Source of the DNA: CBDDDW01 sp965226805
GTDB lineage: Bacteria; Chloroflexota; Dehalococcoidia; Lucifugimonadales; JAGWBF01
DNA: 64,000 nucleotides
Assembly (NCBI GenBank): GCA_965226805.1
Contig: CBDDDW010000030.1
Coordinates: forward strand, 62,001-126,000
Direction of reading: 5' to 3'
Below the pieces are notes generated by a model. The model saw only the letters and a program-made list of their open reading frames with translations. It did not search any database and had not been told where the DNA came from. The position numbers and the translations under genes are program-made. Shown in pieces: positions 63,590 to 64,000 of this stretch. The first letter of the stretch is position 1, and every line of letters begins with the position of its first letter.

Positions 63590-64000
63590 TACGTCTTCTT
63601 CACGGCGTGGCCACCGAATTGGTTGCGCAGCGCGGCCAACAGACGTGCGCCAAAAGGCTCCTCCTGGCGAGACCGGAAGCGTGCTTGGATAGAGAGGGTT
63701 ATGACGGGTGTTGGAATCGCCAAATCGATGGACTCCTGCACCGTCCAGCGGCCCTCCCCCGAGTCTTCCACATATGCCTTGAGGTTCTCTAAGGATGGGT
63801 CTTCCTCCAGCGCCGCAGTGGCCAGATCGAGCAGCCAAGAACGTACCACGCTGCCGTGGCGCCAGATTTCGGCGATCTGAGCAAGGTCAAGCCCAAGCTC
63901 TTGTTTCGCCTGCATCAGCTCGAAGCCCTCGGCGAAGGCCTCCATCAGCCCATACTCGATGCCGTTATGGATCATTTTAACGAAGTGGCCGGCCCCACTT
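63589..64000 (-). CDS. 6-phosphogluconate dehydrogenase, C-terminal part
   Basis: The last about 137 residues of a decarboxylating 6-phosphogluconate dehydrogenase; the 5' end lies outside the window. The fragment starts SGAGHFVKMIHNGIEYGLME, the substrate-binding helix with catalytic Lys and the following HN of this family. The C-terminus (EDSGEGRWTVQESIDLAIPT, then PVITLSIQARFRSRQEEPFG) matches the short, NAD-preferring (GntZ/GndA-like) type rather than the longer enterobacterial Gnd. Its stop overlaps the zwf start by one base. Confidence 0.93.
   Translation of the reverse strand, partial: SGAGHFVKMIHNGIEYGLMEAFAEGFELMQAKQELGLDLAQIAEIWRHGSVVRSWLLDLATAALEEDPSLENLKAYVEDSGEGRWTVQESIDLAIPTPVITLSIQARFRSRQEEPFGARLLAALRNQFGGHAVKKT

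Overview
The window is a roughly 60% GC bacterial chromosome segment. Its gene content (several paralogous flavin-dependent LLM oxidoreductases and amidohydrolases, an alpha/beta-hydrolase and Rieske complement, short mixed-strand operons, many PT-rich lipoproteins, no outer-membrane machinery) suggests a Chloroflexota bacterium of the Dehalococcoidia/SAR202 type. This is an inference from gene families; no rRNA or other taxonomic marker lies in the window.

Layout. 1-4,800 is a decayed, insertion-rich margin: an ABC ATPase fragment, a truncated IS3-type orfA, an intact IS3-family element, a class III cyclase/ATPase signalling gene broken by the element and by two frameshifts, and remains of an RND-superfamily exporter. 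4,775-13,944 (minus strand) is a conserved information-processing block: uvrA, a biotin-carrier protein, recO, recR, ybaB, dnaX, ybeY and an unusual membrane-anchored HExxH protein. 14,145-20,556 (plus) holds an EF-G paralogue, a MoxR/ChlI-type AAA+ ATPase, a LURP-one/scramblase-like protein, htpX and a sugar-nucleotide epimerase. 20,577-22,180 is a second decay zone (thioredoxin reductase remnant, frameshifted TauE/SafE permease). 22,180-30,635 holds a DUF1501 protein, a BioD-like/DRTGG protein, a dienelactone hydrolase, an NHL-repeat protein, lepA and the two ATPases of an oligopeptide ABC transporter, followed by tRNA-Leu(UAG).

31,126-45,971 looks like a catabolic/secondary-metabolism neighbourhood: a Rieske ferredoxin, two alpha/beta hydrolases, three luciferase-like monooxygenases, a flavin-halogenase-like enzyme, an EthD protein, four close amidohydrolase paralogues (three in tandem) and a class IV aminotransferase. 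46,313-54,572 carries surface proteins: an FKBP lipoprotein, a 1,218-residue LamG/SdrD-type/CARDB protein flanked by a decayed and an intact tRNA-Lys(CUU), a metallophosphoesterase, and a PT-rich DUF4382 lipoprotein with a duplicated end domain. 54,738-58,519 is housekeeping (thiL, tsaE, tsaB, ndk, rsfS) and includes a small MerT-like membrane protein gene. 58,554 to the end holds a flavoprotein disulfide reductase and a gnd-zwf-GH15 sugar-oxidation cluster.

The most notable observations are: (i) two consecutive in-frame UGA codons exactly where the MerT family has its metal-binding Cys-Cys pair, a candidate Sec-Sec protein; (ii) three genes whose only plausible start is CTG, each 6-7 nt after a good Shine-Dalgarno sequence; (iii) a tRNA-Lys pseudo-copy and an intact tRNA-Lys flanking the giant surface-protein gene; (iv) the amidohydrolase/LLM paralogue cluster with a halogenase-like flavoprotein; (v) an uncharacterised domain duplicated at both ends of the DUF4382 lipoprotein.
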